Shown in pieces: positions 51,414 to 62,322 of a stretch of DNA of 64,000 nucleotides. The DNA lies in the NCBI GenBank assembly GCA_964017145.1, contig OZ024848.1:632501-696500 (forward strand), read 5' to 3'. The DNA is from Agrocybe praecox (taxonomy: Eukaryota; Basidiomycota; Agaricomycetes; Agaricales; Agrocybaceae). Each line of letters starts with the position of its first letter. Position 1 is the first letter of the stretch. The notes under the pieces are model-generated. The model did no database searches. It saw nothing but the letters and a program-made list of their open reading frames with translations, and was not told the origin of the DNA. The position numbers and the translations under genes are program-made.

Positions 51414-52692
51414 AGCCATCAAGTGACCACTTCATGGTGCGCTTGTATTTACTACTTACCCCGATTATTCCAACACATATGATACATTTTTTACCCCCCA
51501 TGACATCAGGAAAAAGTATTTTTCCTAATGGATATGGTTCTGCAATAAATATTGCCATACACTGTGAATATAGAGCTATAGTAATTATAGGTAACAAAAT
51601 ATAGATATAACAAGTGTATGCGATAAATGTAGCTAGTAAAATTTGATATTACCTATCCTCCTTCCAAAATGCAAGCTGAGCATGGTGCAGACCTTGTTTT
51701 ACCAACATCCAAGTATCAGGACTGTGACTATTTAGAGATAGATGCTCAGCAGCTCATGTATGCTAGGCCTAATATAGCTTAATATGCCAAGTCAAGGGCA
51801 GTGAGAAACAATTGGGAAATTGTAAGGAAATTTGTACTCTGACTGTTCTGTTGACATTGAATTTTATTCAGGTAGTACTGACCAGTTTTACAAGTTTTTA
51901 AAACTCAGCCGTATATGGCCAAATCAGCTGTCATTTGACAGTTAATATGGGTCTGGAACTGTATCATAGCTGTACCATAGCATCTAATTATTTGGCACTC
52001 ACAATACAGCTACAGAACCCAAACCATAGCACCTGTATGCTGTAGCATATGGCAACAGTGCACAGCCCTAAAATGAATGAAAATAAAGAGAAGATAGAAA
52101 TTTTTATTTGGACTCATATATGCCATGCAAAGCAATGGCCCACTTCACTTTAAACAAGTATAAATGGTAGAAAATCTACTTTAACCTTAGACATATGAAA
52201 CCAATATGCAGTGAATAACAGGGGTAACCCTAGGATATGTCAAGCTGTACCTGTAACCTTACCCTCAGATGGGTTTACCCATGACCTGCAGGTTTACAAT
52301 CAAAACAAGCCTAAGAACGTCCAAAATGAGTTAAAAAAAAAAGAAAGGAATTACACTCAATATACTAAATTGAATGTAACTTCCTCAGTTTTCACACATT
52401 TTGGACATTTTTGGGCTTGTTTTTAAAGCTCACAGGTATGAGAATGTGTACCTGTACCCATATCTGTGCTTACCCTTACCTGTGACCCGTGTGGGTTCCA
52501 AAACCCATGGCAATCACTAATCAAAATCGTTGAAATGGTGAAGTCAATTGTGGCTGTGACTTATACCAAACTGGGTAATTCATATACAATCAGGAGATGG
52601 TGGCCTGGCCTTTAAAATGGGACATTTCAATGGCGGAAGTCAAGTCTGGTCAACAGATAAACTTGTCCCCCTGACAGAGGACTTGTAACTAC

Positions 52693-55600
52693 TAGGAAAT
52701 ATCACGGGTAACCCCGGCTCCCAGCGTGCAGACCTGCACCCGTACCCACATATACCCATACCCGCTAACCCACGGGTTTTTATATGAAGGGTCAGTGGGT
52801 TATGAGGGGTCATTGGCTACGCAGCATAAAAAATCTTATATAACAACATTACTCTATTGACTACAGCTCAATACGGTCCCAACCTTCCTTGAGCTCAACC
52901 TCATCATCCCCTTCAACATTCGGCAGTAGAGATGCTGCCAAAACATTACTATCATGGACATAGCCACGTAAACTCCAGTTACTGAGGCATATTTGAGCCC
53001 TTGTTGACTGAGCTGATAGTCGATTTCTAATGTACGGTAGCACAAGACGGCCCCTAATAAAAATGTGCTCAACATCAACTGATGTAGCTAAAGAAGTGGT
53101 TAAAAATGGAGACCAAGATCGGTAGAAGAAATGTTACATACGTGGAATTGATAAATAGTCTTGAGCCATCCTCAAAAGACAAGGATACATTGCTTTCCGG
53201 TCCCACCACCACTTAAGAGGGTCCTGCACATCCTCAACTTCAGTGGATAGGTAACGTTTGACTTCGCTCTCAACTTGATTCAATATTGATGTTGATTTTA
53301 ATCCAAGGATATTATTGAACATGTTTTTGGACTGTGACAAAGTCTATACATGGTAATAGAAAAAAATGCAATGAAATTTTGCGCTTATAGACAGAAAGAT
53401 ATGGCACTGCATGTACCACTTTGATGCCTGTTGTAGTAGTAGGTGAAGTTTCACCATTCAGCTTCTCATGTTTCTCATACTTCTCTTTGTACACCTTGCA
53501 AAAGATATTTTCGGCAACATTAATCCACTCATCCGTCCATTGCGCGTCACAAAAATATTGCATCTTATATCGGGGGTGAAGAACTATTGACTAATCAGTA
53601 TTTAATCACATATTACAAAAGAAATCACACTCATAGCAATACGGTACACTTCAGCATCATCAGTTCTTGAATAATAACAGTTGAGGGTCTTCTTAGCGAG
53701 TCCAAGTGAAGCGCAAATTGCAGGAGATAGAATTCTGTCATTCGCTTTCACAGTTAGACGGTCATTAATAAGGTCCATTACCGGAATAACGTTTGCAATG
53801 CTCGTGTTTGATCTCAAAAAGAACAGTGTTGCATCTTTGAGCACCTGAATAATGTCGGACCGAAGACCCAGGTAAATGACTAAGCGTTCCACGGGATGCG
53901 CAGCCACTCACCTGCAAAACCTCGCTCAACTGTCTTACTATTGTCCACTCCCTTTCGCTCAGTTCCAGCTCACGGACATCGTTTTTACGATCTGCCATGA
54001 ACTTCTCAATGGCCGCATGGTAGTCCAGTACAAAGACCAGCATATCATAAGTCGAATTCCACCTTGTTGTCACGTTGCGAGGGATAACACGATCTTTTAG
54101 ATTCTCTCGTGCCACAGCTTCTTGCCATGCAGGGAGTAATAATGTCATTGAATTCATGACTTTGTACACCAATTTTCGTACCTAACAAGTATCTGTAAGC
54201 ATCAATAATGTCAATATTTGAATTAACAAACCTTAACCAGGACCATCTTCACAGGACAAGTGGTTTTTTGCTGCGTCTCTCGCTTGGCCTGTGATAAGGC
54301 TTCCATCTTGTCAATCCAACCATTGACATCATTGTCTGGCTCAGCCGAGCTCTCAGCCGACTCCACCAGGATCTGCTCGCGTGTTGCTCGCTCTTCTAAG
54401 TCGATTTTGCCTGCAAGCTCAATGATGGCATCGTCTTCAGGATCAGTCTGGGAAGTTTTTTTTGGTGCATCAAATTGCTTGACGAGTGTTCGTGCAACCA
54501 AGTTATTGATATGCAGGAAACAGCGGGTGTGGTTGCCGACCGAAAACTCAGGAAGCAGGTCGTTGAGCTCCAAAACCATGGCATCATTATTTGATGCATT
54601 ATCGCATGTTATTCCTAGGATCTGTGAAACATTAGGTGAGGTTTTACTAAATATCGGCTGTCTATGCGCACCTTCTCACACCCTCCAAACTCCTCCAGGA
54701 TGTCCATGAATGCAACAGCAAGATTGAGTCCAGTGTGAGACTATCAACCATCACCGAGTAAGTCATCATCGGATAAATCATAAATGTGCAACACAATTTA
54801 CCTTGGCTACCTCAACGATATCAAGGATAAGGCATATAGGTGACCCTTCATGCTTGAAATGTGTTGTCACCACCACAAATGCTCGATGGTTAGGGGAAGT
54901 CCATGCGTCAGCTGCAAAATGGACCTTTCCGTCATATTTCTGTCGGTACGTTGTCAGTTTTCTTCATGCAAAGCTGAGTGGACCCTTACACGAAGCATAG
55001 AGGCAATGCGCTGGTGCGAACGTGCGAAAACGAGTCGAACATCATGCAAGACTGTAACAGGGGAGGGGATGTAGTAGTGGGGCCATCCAGTTTTCATCAA
55101 GGAGTGAAAGCCATGATCTTTCACAATGCTGTATGGACATGCGTTCTCTGTTACCCAGCGGACAATTTCTGCTCTATATTCTGATATTATTGATTGGATA
55201 TAAAGGTTAACTAAACACCACTTACCGAGTTTCGGTTGACGTATGCTGTCTATGCGAGTATGTCACCTTACCCTTATCTTTTATCCTGAATGCCACTGCA
55301 ACTGAACTGTCCTTTGATTTTGAAAGCACATCATGGGCATTGTCAACGTCGTCAGCATCTATAGCTGTCTCAATAATATCTTGACCCCAACATTTTTTTG
55401 TGTGTCAATGTAAGTTCCCAGTCGATTTTGCATCAGCCTTATCTAAGAAATGTCGAACAGTGGCTTTACATGATGACTTATAACAGCTGAACTCATGGAA
55501 CCGATGCCCGTTTTTGTATCCAATTTGTGGTTGGGATGGAAGAATGCGTAAATAGGTGTTTTCCATGTTGCTTTGACTCATTACAGGCAACGTTAACATT

Positions 55601-56363
55601 TAGTAACTTTCTAGGAAATTTTCACATACCTAGCTCAGCATCGGAGGATTCACCTTCAGATTCTTTACTACTTGCAATGCTAGCCGCCTCGCTGCTATTA
55701 TCATTGCCATCACTGGTGATGTCTATGACTATTGCTGGGTTTTCATTAGACATGTTTGATGTCGGCTGTCTACTCTAGAGTGCATATCTAAATTAGTATG
55801 TGACAGATGAATATAAAATAGTCGTACTTTGGTCTTGTCACCAGAATCCCTGCTTTTCGTGCTGGTTGTGATTTTCGTAAGTAAATTTGTCTTTAACTTC
55901 TTTGTTTTCTGCCAGACAGATTTTAGTAGCTTATTTTATATGGTGTAATATACATACATTAGGGACTTCTTCATGATCTTTCTCAATGTCTTTGACTGAG
56001 CGTTTTTTTGTGGTTGGTTTTTTTGTACGTTTATTTGGGATAAGTGACTTGATGGCCTTGGTGGCCTTCAAAGAAATTGAGACCACACGTCCAGATCATG
56101 TTGAATTAGGTTCGGTAGGTTCAGCCATTTTGGTTAATCAGGGATTGAGAAGAGCTAAGGAACAAATTTTCGAATTTGTGGTCACAGTTTGATTAGATAA
56201 TGAATTACCAAACTTAGACATGCACTGGCGGACTTCAATTATTACCATATATAGTCACGGGTATGGCGAGGGTCATGGATCCTTAAATTATGACCCGCAC
56301 CCATACCCGTAAAGACCCTACCCACGGACCCGTGCGGGTCTTTGTGACCCTTGTGTTTCCCTA
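52693..56363 (-). mobile_element. hAT-superfamily DNA transposon, complete ends, 8-bp target duplication
   Basis: 3,671 bp bounded by imperfect inverted ends: TAGGAAATATCACGGGTAAC on the left and, reverse-complemented, TAGGGAAACACAAGGGTCAC on the right. Both subterminal regions carry many CCCGTACCC/GGGTATGGG-type repeats. Perfect 8-bp duplications GTAACTAC lie at 52685-52692 and 56364-56371. The interior encodes a degenerate hAT transposase on the minus strand. It lies at the right edge of repeat X copy 1. Confidence 0.92.
52861..56128 (-). pseudogene. hAT transposase with premature TGA stops
   Basis: Multi-exon transposase on the minus strand. Recognisable in order: a BED-type zinc finger (GYKNGHRFHEFSCYKSSCKA, then KSTGNLH-stop-HTKKCWG), the RNase-H-like catalytic core (HFAADAWTSPNHRAFVVVTT; GITCDNASNND; NHTRCFLHINNLVARTLV; VTTRWNSTYDML) and the C-terminal HATC dimerisation domain (DPLKWWWDRKAMYPCLLRMA, DYLSIP, VLPYIRNRLSAQSTRA). 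A TGA interrupts the BED finger just where an Arg codon is usual (NL-x-x-H), and another TGA follows MAEPTEPNST at 56128-56099, if that ATG is the start. A possible internal start (MSNENPAIVIDITSD, near 55754) would avoid only the second. So this copy should not make full-length transposase. Confidence 0.82.
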
Positions 56364-56860
56364 GTAACTACTGTACTATTACAACCAATTGTTCATATCA
56401 CACATCACGAGGATCATGTTCTTGGAATTTGAGATCACATACAGTGTTCCTGGAGCTGGTACTACATTGTTGGTGTTGGGAATGTTTGCTGCCAGCTGGA
56501 AGTAGTCCAGGACCAGCAGACAAGTGTGCAGCATCAGGAAAAAGACTTTTGCTCTAACAGAGCTTTAGATAAATATGGTTCTACCAGAGGCCTTATAAAA
56601 TTTTGGGAAGCTTTGTAAGGCTTTGCTATGCTTTGTCTCACAGCATTCTGCATTAAAGAGCTTTCCTAAGCTTTGGCTTACAACATCTTATGATGAAGAG
56701 CTTTGCAGATCTCGAATACACTTCTAACACTTTCAAATCACCATTATAACGATTGATTGGAAAAAATTAAATATTATCATTTTACATTAATAAATAGTCT
56801 GATATGAATATTTACTTAGCCAAGGGTTGACCAAAAATGAAGATGCTTCTTCAAGCACCA
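56364..56860. other. Spacer with AGCTTTG-rich stretch
   Basis: About 500 bp between the hAT element and the Plavaka remnant. From 56570 to 56720 the motif (A)AGCTTTG/AGAGCTTT recurs about seven times in both spellings, possibly a subterminal region of the Plavaka element. No gene. Confidence 0.5.
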
Positions 56861-58760
56861 TAAAAGGACTTCAGCTTTCTGGAATACTTTCTTTGACAGA
56901 GGGGAAAATAGGAAAAAGCATACAGCTTTGACAAATGTCTCTGACTTTTACTATAGCACACTGCGTCTGACCGGTTTGAGGGTTTGTTGGTTTCTGTATA
57001 TTATACATCATCCCATGCCTAGGTTGTGCTGAACTGGTAAATTGAGTATGCCACTCAATAGAGGCCAAGGGTTCATTCTTGTCAGGTCAGTTTTTTGGTT
57101 GGGATCTTAGTCCATAGATTGTATTCAGTGTATCAGGAAGCATAAATATAACTCTGACTCCCCTTGCTCTTGTGCCTAGTAAATGTGATTAGCTAACACA
57201 TCTTCATGAGAAATTAATCATTGCTACCAACCTTTTACTTCTGTTGACTCAGCTGTATCATCCACATTAATGATAGCAATGTCAAACCATCCATTAGCAA
57301 GCTTGTTAGATTTGGAAATAGCTTTAATAATTATTTTTTCTTCTTTTTTGTCATGAAGAGAATCTGGATGAAAGTGAACCATATTATAGACATTGTCCTT
57401 GCTAAAAGGAAGATTTATATCTTGTAGGGATCTGGTATGGATTGGCTGATCCAATAATCCACTAATAAATGTCTTTAAATGTCGAACAAAATCTGGTGCA
57501 TTGTGTCCATCTTGAATCAAGGAAAGAGAACGGTTTGGAAAATTTGGAAACTTTGTGATTGAGATATTCCAGCCTTTCAAATTTGCAGAATTATTCTCCA
57601 TTTGGCCAGAGTCAGAAGCAGTATCCATAGCACTAGTAGGACTTGAGGATCGACTATCAGAAGAAATACTTTTCTGGTGTCTGTCAAAGCTGGTAATTTT
57701 TTTTCCTGCCTCAATAACCATTTAATCATTTGTGGAAATTCATTTCACTGATTGGATGCTCTTCAGTCATGCTTTGCGAAGTCAATATATAGTCTTTCGA
57801 ACATTTCTGTGTTGTAGTTATCTGTGGTACCAAAATACTTGATAGATTCAATGTAATGAAGAAGTGAATGGAATTTTGGTATATTGAAATCAGCACAAAC
57901 CCCAGTGTCCAGGAAATATTGCTGATTTTGGTGAAATGTCTTTAGAGCATTTTCCAAGTATCTTAAAGATTTTGTATCTTGTGATGGATACTGGGCAATA
58001 TAGATAAAGTCCAGAAGAGCTGTAACAGCTTTGATGCCTTGAAGAGAAATGCTTCCAACCAAACACCCAAGGAGAATCTTTGGCCATATTTTTGTGTTCA
58101 TGACCTGATATTTGAGAGAGTGCAGAAATTCTATTTTTGAACCATTGTAAACCATATGCAGGAGGAAGGGAACATATGCACTGGTCAAGCTGGGTGAGTG
58201 CTAATATTGTTTGGCACCATGAAACAAAATGCTTAAAGACTCTTTGATAAAGTTGATGAAGTATGTTGGGAGTCATGCTTCTGTGTATGTCAACCAGTGG
58301 AAAATCCTCCCAGAATGGACTATAGACACTTCCTGCAACATCATGTCCCATACAATACTCATGAAATTTTCGAGGGTTTCCACCTGAGGAGGCCTTGCCT
58401 TCTTCGATTATTGATTTTGTCCATGCTTGTGTTCTGAGCTCCAAAGGAGCTCTATCTTGTAGCTCTGTCAATTCTGCTTTGCATTTAAAGCATGTGCCCA
58501 ACTTGCTGCATGTAACCAAGCATTACTCTGAGTAGTCAGCAACATATGAGGTGAGAATTAGGAAAACATTCCTTACAGCTCCGTCAAAGCTAATCATTTC
58601 TACCTCATTTTTTCCTGCATTAATAAGAGGCCGAAGGACTATCTTCATTGATTCATGGAAAGTGCAGTGGGCTCTGGATCTGTGGTCCTGTTCTGATATT
58701 CAAGATCTGTCTATTTTCTTGACCAACAAATAAGCCAGGAGAATGCATGGATGTTTGCTA
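56860..58760 (-). pseudogene. Decayed Plavaka-type transposase (basidiomycete CACTA-related element)
   Basis: Minus-strand fragments in three frames retain the family's order: a block HESMKIVLRPLINAG / VEMISFDGAVRNVF / SYVADYSE-stop-CLVTC (58700-58500), FPLVDIHRSMTPNILHQLYQ and SLPPAYGLQWFKNRISALSQ (58300-58100), then after a frameshift near 58075 KILLGCLVGSISLQGIKAV, FNIPKFHSLLHYIESIKYFG and TTDNYNTEMFERLYIDFAKH. The C-terminal part (56871-57068) keeps SIEWHTQFTSSAQPRHGMMY and DICQSCMLFPIFP. At least one stop (TAA in the CLVTC block) and one frameshift make it non-functional. Element ends were not identified. Confidence 0.75.
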
Positions 58761-59116
58761 TGTGATTCTCCACAAGATGATATAACTTATGGAGACAGAA
58801 TTATTGCTGAAATGTAATGATGTATCTTGCAGTTTGAATAACCATGATTTTTTGATTTTTTTTTTGAATTTCTCACAATAATTTTGCCAGTAAGCTGACA
58901 ACACTGTTTGATTCAAAGATAATAACTCTGACATTGGAACATTGTAAAAGATTTGCATAACTTGTTATACACAGAGATTCAGAATTCATATGAATACAGG
59001 CAAAATTAGAGGAGATAATATGCATATTTATGAAAAAAATGATATTACCTATGACAATGAAAGCCTTAGCACCTCCTAGCAAACTCAATGATCAAGAATG
59101 GTCTAGCTGGCAATTG
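58761..59116. other. Spacer between the Plavaka remnant and the LINE
   Basis: A/T-rich. Possibly further eroded N-terminal Plavaka sequence on the minus strand, but I cannot align any motif with confidence. Confidence 0.4.
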
Positions 59117-59148
59117 TTTTTTTTTTTTTGAATTGAATTGAATTGAAT
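59117..59148 (-). terminator. LINE 3' end: TTCAA repeats and poly(A)
   Basis: On the minus strand the element ends with three to four AATTC repeats and then an A tract of about 13. This marks the point where target-primed reverse transcription began and gives the LINE its orientation. Confidence 0.75.
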
Positions 59149-59537
59149 TTATTGTCCTTCAAGGCCTGGCCTTATGTAGGACGTCTACCTATTTCTTTCT
59201 ATGTACATTGTCTAATAGATGTGGCTAACTCTATGACCGCAGTGGGCCTCCTTTGGAGAGCTCGGGCTTGCAATGCAAGCATTGTTATAGTGGTGTGTAT
59301 ACTACTGACTAAAAGTGGGTGGGTTAGGTTGTATTATGTATATATGTAATGTAGCAGGGAGTCTAGATTCTGTAGCTAGTAATTAGGGAAGGTGCGTTAA
59401 TCTATAGAGGAGTGAAAAGAAAGAGGGAGGGAGACTCGGAAAAGGAGGAAAAAGGTATATACATGAAGTAGGGGATTATGGTACAGGTTTCATGAGATGT
59501 TGCCTCGGGTAGTCGATTTTTCAGTTGTCTGCTTGAT

Positions 59538-60953
59538 TTAACCATTTTCTTCTGCTGGTATTTCCACATCGCCGTGCGATTCGTTGAATCTGTGTTTATC
59601 TTTGATGAAAGCGAAGAAATTGTGTATGGCATCTGGGTCGTTGAGTAGGGCCATGTTGATGTCCTTTCCTGGTCCAAGTACTCTCTTCAGCTCTCTCCTT
59701 TGTGCATTAAAGGCCTCGCAGTGCTTGAGGTAATGCCTGACCGTCTCGGGATCTCTGTTGCATTGTTGGCATGTGGGTGTGTCCGCCAGTTTAAATCGAT
59801 GGAGGTATGCCTGTAACAGGACATGTCCAACCCTTAGTTGCATTAATAGACTTGCGTTTCGGCAGGGAATTTTCTTGCAGATTTTTCGGAAGGATGGTGA
59901 GGGCATATTGGGGTCAATGTCTTGCATCTTTTCGAATCTGGGTAAATTCTTGCACTCTCTCACGTGCCTAGCTTTGAGCTTTCGGTTCAGCTCTTGTCTC
60001 GCTGCTGCTTTGTTTGTCGGGAGGTCTCTTTTCAAGATACCTTTGGGTGTGCCTTTCTTTTTGTGACATCCTTTTGTGGCTTTCTTTGCATGTTTGTCCA
60101 CTTCATCACTTCTAGGAATGTCCTTGTGGCCAGGTACCCATCGGAACTTGATGGTAATGTTGGTGTGCTTCTTCTATATTCTATTGTGGGTCTCTTGTAT
60201 TTCCTTGATGATGTTGGCGCCTGGTTGTTGTTCTCTGTGCGTGTGACATAGAAGGGAGGCCTGGTTGTCCACGGCTATGCTGACTGTTGTCGCTTTGTTT
60301 TTCAAGGTGGTCGCTTTTTCTTCCAAGAGGTATAGGCCTAGGAGTTGTCCGACTCCTTCTTCTTCAAATACGGTGTGTCTGGTACTTGGTCCGAGGTAGT
60401 GTTGAGCTATCTTAGCTGGTCTGATTCCGTGATATAGGATGGCTGCGGCCCCAATGTTGCCATTCAGTCCTGATCCATCTGTGTATATTGATATGTCGCT
60501 TTTGTCCTCTTGGTTGATTTTGATTGCATCTTCTCTCGACTTGGCTATGCTTGGGGTGATGCTCGGTATCCATTTGGGGTCTCTCGGGATGATGGGTATA
60601 AACTCCATTTTTGCTTTTGTGATTTTGGACATGTTCATTACTAGATGTAGTGGTGTCGGGTGTTTTTTGGGCGCATGTGTCCTTGCTAGCTGTATGCTTC
60701 TGCTGAGTGGGTGTGTTGGGGGGAGTGTAGCCATTCTGAGGGCTGAGGCTTGGCAGATTCTGGTGATCTGGTGCCTAATGGGTGTCATGTCAGCATGAGC
60801 ATATAGAAGATCAGTGGGAGTAGTTCTTAGCGCTCCGGTAGCCTGAATGGCTGCCTTTCTCTGTACTGTTTCTAGTTTGGTTATCACCCCTGTCATGGAC
60901 TTTTTTCTTTGTCCATCGGCTTTTCTGGTGGCTGGTGGGCACCATATATTGGC
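59538..60953 (-). pseudogene. LINE ORF2 C-terminal part: RNase H and CCHC-like knuckle
   Basis: Continues the RT from NIWCPPATRKADGQRKKS, with AIQATGALRTTPTDLLYAHA. RNase H shows ISIYTDGSGLNGNIGAAAIL, a Glu in HTVFEEEGVGQLLGLYLL and VSIAVDNQASLLCH, giving the D-E-D triad. An in-frame TAG at 60174-60176 (after ETHNRI) interrupts the protein; the same frame resumes with a Lys-rich segment and a C-terminal CQQCNRDPETVRHYLKHC, close to the zinc-binding motif at LINE ORF2 ends, finishing at 59538. Upstream the RT part is at 62646-63064. Confidence 0.85.
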
Positions 60954-61367
60954 AGCGTTGATATGACTGGCATTCGGCTGTGACTGAACAGTAGCCCTAG
61001 TATCCATCCTACTTAATTTTTGGCATAATAAACATGTTTATTATTAAGTCTACATAAGTACAGAGCGAGGATAGCTACATGTTTGGCTAGGGGAAACCAT
61101 TCTACAAACCCTAGGACAAACCTTACGAATGCTAGAGTTAGTTATAGTAGTTCCTCGGAAATGCGTGGAACACTTTAACAGCGATGCAGCAGGATCGAAG
61201 GCTCCTAGGATAATAGTCAGCCATCAGGAATGTAAGCTAGAGCCTGCTAATAATAAGCTTAACAGTGCTATAGCCACTTATTATTACGCAGTGCACAACG
61301 CGTCCACATCTACCTAATATGGAAATGGAAAGTTCCCACCATATGAAAGTACATGTAAGCTACTGCC

Positions 61368-61385
61368 AACGTTCCTAGGAACGTT
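61368..61385. repeat. 18-bp perfect palindrome, recurring GTTCCTAGGAAC
   Basis: AACGTTCCTAGGAACGTT is its own reverse complement. The core GTTCCTAGGAAC recurs at 61547-61558, with a one-base variant (GTCCCTAGGAAC) at about 61434-61445. Possibly a protein-binding site of the inserted element. Confidence 0.7.
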
Positions 61386-62198
61386 AACTCAAGGCGGTAG
61401 GACTGATCCTAGCATTAACAAAGTACATTACTGGTCCCTAGGAACATAGTGGGCACTATGCAAACGACGAGACAAGCACTAGTAATATCAATTAGGACTT
61501 GCCGACGTCTGCTCGAGTCAGATCGCTGCTAAACCTAAAAGGAGAAGTTCCTAGGAACGCTTACACATGGTCTTAAGACCCTCGGATATGCGCAGTTACC
61601 TTAAACGGCAGTTGTAGAGCCGAGGATTGTAGATCCATATGATACCACGGTACTCCGATGCTTCAGACCCTACAATGTCGATCAATGATCGTCGGCTAAT
61701 GCGAATAAGCGCCCTCAGAGCATCATGCTTGAGTCAGCGACTTGCCCAACCATACAAACCCTTCTGAAGGTATACAAAAACACGCATAGTACCTACTGGT
61801 TGCTTATGCATCGAGTGGAGCTACCTAGCGTTAAACAATAATATTATTTCCTGTATTTTCCGAGCGTTTCCGATCCGCTCCAAGTATTCCTGTATTGTCC
61901 GAAACCTAGCAGTATATAAGCAGCCTGTAAATTACCGTAGCACCCCAGACAACATAGAACCCAGGTCTTTATACTCCTAGGAGAGAGCCAAAGTGCCTAT
62001 CTGACGGTTATTGACTATTGGAAGCTAAAGTGTCTCCGCGGAAGTTGGCATAATTAATATGATTCCATCTGAAGTGTTACTTGTTCAATTTGGCATGATC
62101 TGATTGACTTGAGTTAACTTGTAGAGTTCTCGAGGAACATTAGAAAGTGTGTTGGGATAAAGCTTCCTCTGTCTTAAGTGACACAAAGCTTGATACCC

Positions 62199-62322
62199 GC
62201 CTAAGTGGCAAAGATTGTCTAAGTGACGCCTAAGTGGCCCGTTCTAGGGATAAGTTCCCTGCCTAAGTGGCGAATATTGTCTAAGTGATGCCTATGTGGC
62301 CCGTTTTGGATTGAGTCCCCAT
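62199..62322. repeat. 62-bp tandem repeat built on CTAAGTGGC
   Basis: Two adjacent copies (62199-62260 and 62261-62322) each contain three CTAAGTG-type words; further single words lie at about 62173, 62324 and 62360, nine in all. The repeat lies inside the LINE insertion, downstream of its TATA box. Confidence 0.75.

Larger units (their letters stand above)
50490..52070. mobile_element. Non-autonomous hAT-type element with 8-bp target duplication
   Basis: The 1,581-bp element starts TAGGGCTGTGCACTG and ends CAGTGCACAGCCCTA, a perfect 15-bp terminal inverted repeat. It is flanked by perfect 8-bp duplications AAATGAAT at 50482-50489 and 52071-52078. TAGGG termini and 8-bp duplications are hallmarks of hAT transposons. 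No transposase is visible inside; the interior includes an inverted copy of family X (about 50545-51150) and a hairpin at 51387-51413. Confidence 0.85.
50190..52690. mobile_element. Repeat family X, copy 1 (forward, split by a hAT element)
   Basis: Non-coding A/T-rich repeat. Its left part (about 50190-50489) and right part (about 52079-52690) match, in the same order, sequence of a second inverted copy at about 50545-51150. Landmarks: GATAATCCCTA near 50206, GGATTATATAAT at 50282, TCACAGCCACAATGGACTTC near 50314, then, across the insertion, GGACTCATATATGCCATGC (52120) and CTTTAAACAAGTAT (52149). Its right end carries inverted versions of the left landmarks (GTGGCTGTGACTTATACC near 52551; CCTGACAGAGGACTTGTAA near 52672), so the family has long degenerate inverted ends. 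Boundaries are approximate. Confidence 0.6.

Noticed and set aside
59117..59148. TTCAA/poly(T) tract as a simple microsatellite
   Set aside because: Its position and orientation at the end of a LINE ORF2 explain it as the element's 3' tail.
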